A stretch of DNA of 6,931 nucleotides from JBBQTU01 sp038213005 (GTDB taxonomy: Bacteria; Planctomycetota; Phycisphaerae; Tepidisphaerales; Tepidisphaeraceae): positions 1 to 6,931 of the forward strand of contig JBBQTU010000222.1 of NCBI GenBank assembly GCA_038213005.1. The letters are read 5' to 3'. Below the pieces are notes generated by a model that saw nothing but the letters and a program-made list of their open reading frames with translations, was not told where the DNA came from and ran no database searches. Made by a program: the position numbers and the translations under genes. Positions 5,141 to 6,931 of the stretch are shown piece after piece. Within the stretch, counting starts at the first letter, position 1. Every line of letters begins with the position of its first letter.

Positions 5141-6931
5141 TCAGTGATTCTGCGGCCCAAGGTATCCGGCATCAATAGCCGCATCAAGGATTTCGCGCGC
5201 AATACTTCCGGCCACCGCACCGCCGCTGCCGCCATACTCAACGAAAACGGCAAACGCGATCTGCGGATGATCGGCCGGCGCGAAGCCGATGAACCATGCG
5301 TGATCCAAATCTTTGTCATCTTTGCCGCTGGCGCGATACCAAGGCGCTGCGGGGTTGACCCGTGTGCTGGTGGACGGTTCAAGGAAGTCTCTCTGAACCC
5401 TGCCGTCAACCCGAACCAGCTTGCCGGACACATCGCGCCGGGGCGTACTGAACTGCCCGGCCTGGGCAGTGCCGGTCTTGCCCGCAACCACGATGCCGCC
5501 CTTGTTGCGCTGCAGGACATGCCCGGTACCGGCCGCGTTGTTCACGACGGCCATCATGCCTTCTTTCGCCTGCGCGAAGAAACTCGCCTGGGCCGGCAAC
5601 TGGTATCGATCGGGACCGGAGGCGTCGATCGTCACAGCGCTGGTCGTCAGCGTCGGGCGGATCCATAGCCCATCGCGTGCGATGGTGGCCGCGGCGTTGG
5701 CCATCTGAAGCGGCGTCGCATTGACGTGGCCCTGGCCGATGCCGGCGCTCCAGTTTGTCTGCCGGCGCAACGACACAGGCCCCTGATACTCATCGGGCAG
5801 GCAGCCCGCAGCCTCGGTCAGCCCGATGCCGACCGGCTTGCCCAGCCCGAAGCGACGCAGCCACGGTGAAAGCCGATCCCTGCCCAGCCGGTCGGCGACG
5901 GTCTCGAAATAGACGTTGCAGCTTCGCTCCAGCGCCTCGGCGAACGTGAGGAAGCCGTCGGGGTTGCCATGGGTGCCGCGGTGCGGAGCGGCCCAGGGCA
6001 CGGCATGGTGCGCCGGATTGGACGACCTCGCTGCCGTCCAGCACTTGCCGTCGAGGTATCTGCGCCCGTTCAGCACGAGGTAGCCGGTGCATTCGATGCC
6101 CTCAAACGGGCTGATGACTCCCTCGGCCAGCCCGGCGATGCCCACCATCGGCTTGATGGTCGAACCCGGCACCATCGCAAACTGCGTCGCCCGGTTCATC
6201 AGCGGGCGGTTGATGCCGTCCTTCACGAGCTTGGCATAGATCTGATTGAATGCGTTCAGGTCATAGGTTGGGTAAGAAACCAGGGCGCGAATCTGCCCGG
6301 TGGGTATGTCGATCACCACTGCGCCACCGTACATCGGGTTGGGGTCGGGCTTTTCGTCAAGCGTCAGCGGATGGGCGAAACGGTCCTCGATGCGCTTCTG
6401 CAGGTCGATGTCGATGGTCAGCCGCACGTCCTCCCCGGGGATGGCGTCTTTGGTCTCGACAATCGTGTCGTCCGCCAGGCGACGGACGCTTCGCCCACGC
6501 TGGCCGCGGAGTAGCGCCTCGCCCAACGCCTCGACTCCGCCTTTGCCGATCAGGTCGTTGGGCAGGTATCGCTTGAGTTTGTCGTCCGGATCGGTCGGGT
6601 CGGGCTTATCGCCCGCCGGGACGCGGTTGAGATAGCCGATCACATGACTGGCGGCGCTGCCGTAGGGATAGTCGCGATTCTGTCCCGGACGCAGCACCAG
6701 ACCCGGCATGTGGTCAAGGTTCTTGCCCAGGTAATTCGCCAGTTCGGCCGAGATGGCCGGCAGGATGGCATGCGGCTCATGCTGCTCGCTGACGGTGACC
6801 TTGAACTGGTCCAGTTGCGGGGCATCGTCGTCGAGCCAGCGGAGATACCAGACCGACGATGCCCGGGCCTGGTATTCTTTGACTGCGGCGACGTATGCGG
6901 AGTATTGAAGATACCGCTCGAGCATCTCCAC
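5141..6931 (-). CDS. mrdA: Penicillin-binding protein 2, class B transpeptidase (N-terminus beyond right edge)
   Basis: PBP2 cross-links peptidoglycan stem peptides during lateral wall elongation and activates its partner RodA. 596 residues are visible, numbered here from the window edge, and the frame is open at the edge. The missing part should hold the membrane anchor and first part of the pedestal, probably around 100 residues. The pedestal region shows RDYPYGSAASHVIGYLNRVP (86-105), GKGGVEALGEALLRGQRGRS (129-148) and IDIDLQKRIE (173-182). The transpeptidase domain has all three motifs of the penicillin-binding fold: S-x-x-K as STIK (catalytic Ser257, Lys260) in MVPGSTIKPM, SCN at 337-339, and KTG at 485-487 in VAGKTGTAQ. 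The end carries HAWFIGFAPADHP and VEYGGSGGAVAG, typical of PBP2. Cys281 and Cys297 flank the loop before the SCN motif. The stop lies 1 nt before the next gene, and rodA follows after that, which is why I call PBP2 rather than the divisome PBP3. Confidence 0.95.
   Translation of the reverse strand: MEMLERYLQYSAYVAAVKEYQARASSVWYLRWLDDDAPQLDQFKVTVSEQHEPHAILPAISAELANYLGKNLDHMPGLVLRPGQNRDYPYGSAASHVIGYLNRVPAGDKPDPTDPDDKLKRYLPNDLIGKGGVEALGEALLRGQRGRSVRRLADDTIVETKDAIPGEDVRLTIDIDLQKRIEDRFAHPLTLDEKPDPNPMYGGAVVIDIPTGQIRALVSYPTYDLNAFNQIYAKLVKDGINRPLMNRATQFAMVPGSTIKPMVGIAGLAEGVISPFEGIECTGYLVLNGRRYLDGKCWTAARSSNPAHHAVPWAAPHRGTHGNPDGFLTFAEALERSCNVYFETVADRLGRDRLSPWLRRFGLGKPVGIGLTEAAGCLPDEYQGPVSLRRQTNWSAGIGQGHVNATPLQMANAAATIARDGLWIRPTLTTSAVTIDASGPDRYQLPAQASFFAQAKEGMMAVVNNAAGTGHVLQRNKGGIVVAGKTGTAQAGQFSTPRRDVSGKLVRVDGRVQRDFLEPSTSTRVNPAAPWYRASGKDDKDLDHAWFIGFAPADHPQIAFAVFVEYGGSGGAVAGSIAREILDAAIDAGYLGPQNH

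Noticed and set aside
4366..5178. Plus-strand open frame of 270 codons opposite the DUF3592-like gene
   Set aside because: It mirrors a minus-strand gene with membrane segments and operon context; its own product is a low-complexity His/Arg/Gln-rich chain without a ribosome binding site.
5140..5520. Upstream extension of the DUF3592-like frame by 127 codons
   Set aside because: It would overlap the conserved KTG region of PBP2 in another frame; the extension has no domain character, and the ATG at 5139 directly after the mrdA stop is the natural start.
1..6931. Search for CRISPR arrays, tRNA genes, insertion sequences, attachment sites and defence genes
   Set aside because: No regularly spaced direct repeats, no tRNA cloverleaf, no transposase or integrase motifs and no defence-type domains were seen; the content is chromosomal housekeeping and envelope genes.

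Overview
The window is GC-rich, densely coding bacterial chromosome. It holds seven protein genes: six on the minus strand and one on the plus strand. I see no tRNA, rRNA, CRISPR array, transposase or integrase. The gene mix (a secreted VIT-domain protein, a secreted tandem PRC-barrel protein, a DUF1328 membrane miniprotein and an elongation-type peptidoglycan synthase pair) would suit a Gram-negative-type environmental bacterium, possibly a planctomycete of the Phycisphaerae type. That lineage guess is inference only, because no rRNA or other marker is present.

Right part (about 3106-6931, minus strand, read right to left): a cell-wall elongation cluster. It starts with the class B penicillin-binding protein PBP2 (mrdA), which is cut by the right window edge. 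One nucleotide after its stop comes a two-pass membrane protein with DUF3592-like features. The SEDS glycosyltransferase RodA follows. PBP2 and RodA form the core transpeptidase/glycosyltransferase complex that makes lateral-wall peptidoglycan, so the small membrane protein between them is a natural candidate for an accessory or regulatory subunit. RodA carries an unusual Cys/His-containing insertion at the start of its catalytic extracytoplasmic loop.

Middle (about 2109-3109): a single plus-strand gene for an unrecognised five-pass membrane protein. It ends tail-to-tail with rodA, and the two stop codons interlock in a 4-nt overlap. Its 5' side is a divergent intergenic region of about 320 bp shared with the DUF1328 gene.

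Left part (1-2108, minus strand): a 56-aa DUF1328 membrane protein with a strong ribosome binding site, then a secreted protein with two PRC-barrel repeats that ends at a clear Rho-independent terminator (875-909). Next is a roughly 240-bp non-coding stretch with two adjacent perfect GC-rich hairpins (a possible dispersed palindromic repeat). Last is the 5' part of a secreted VIT-domain protein, cut by the left window edge.

The most interesting leads are the membrane protein wedged between PBP2 and RodA, with similar small domains on both sides of the membrane, and the Cys/His insertion in RodA. No obviously new multi-gene system such as a defence island is visible.
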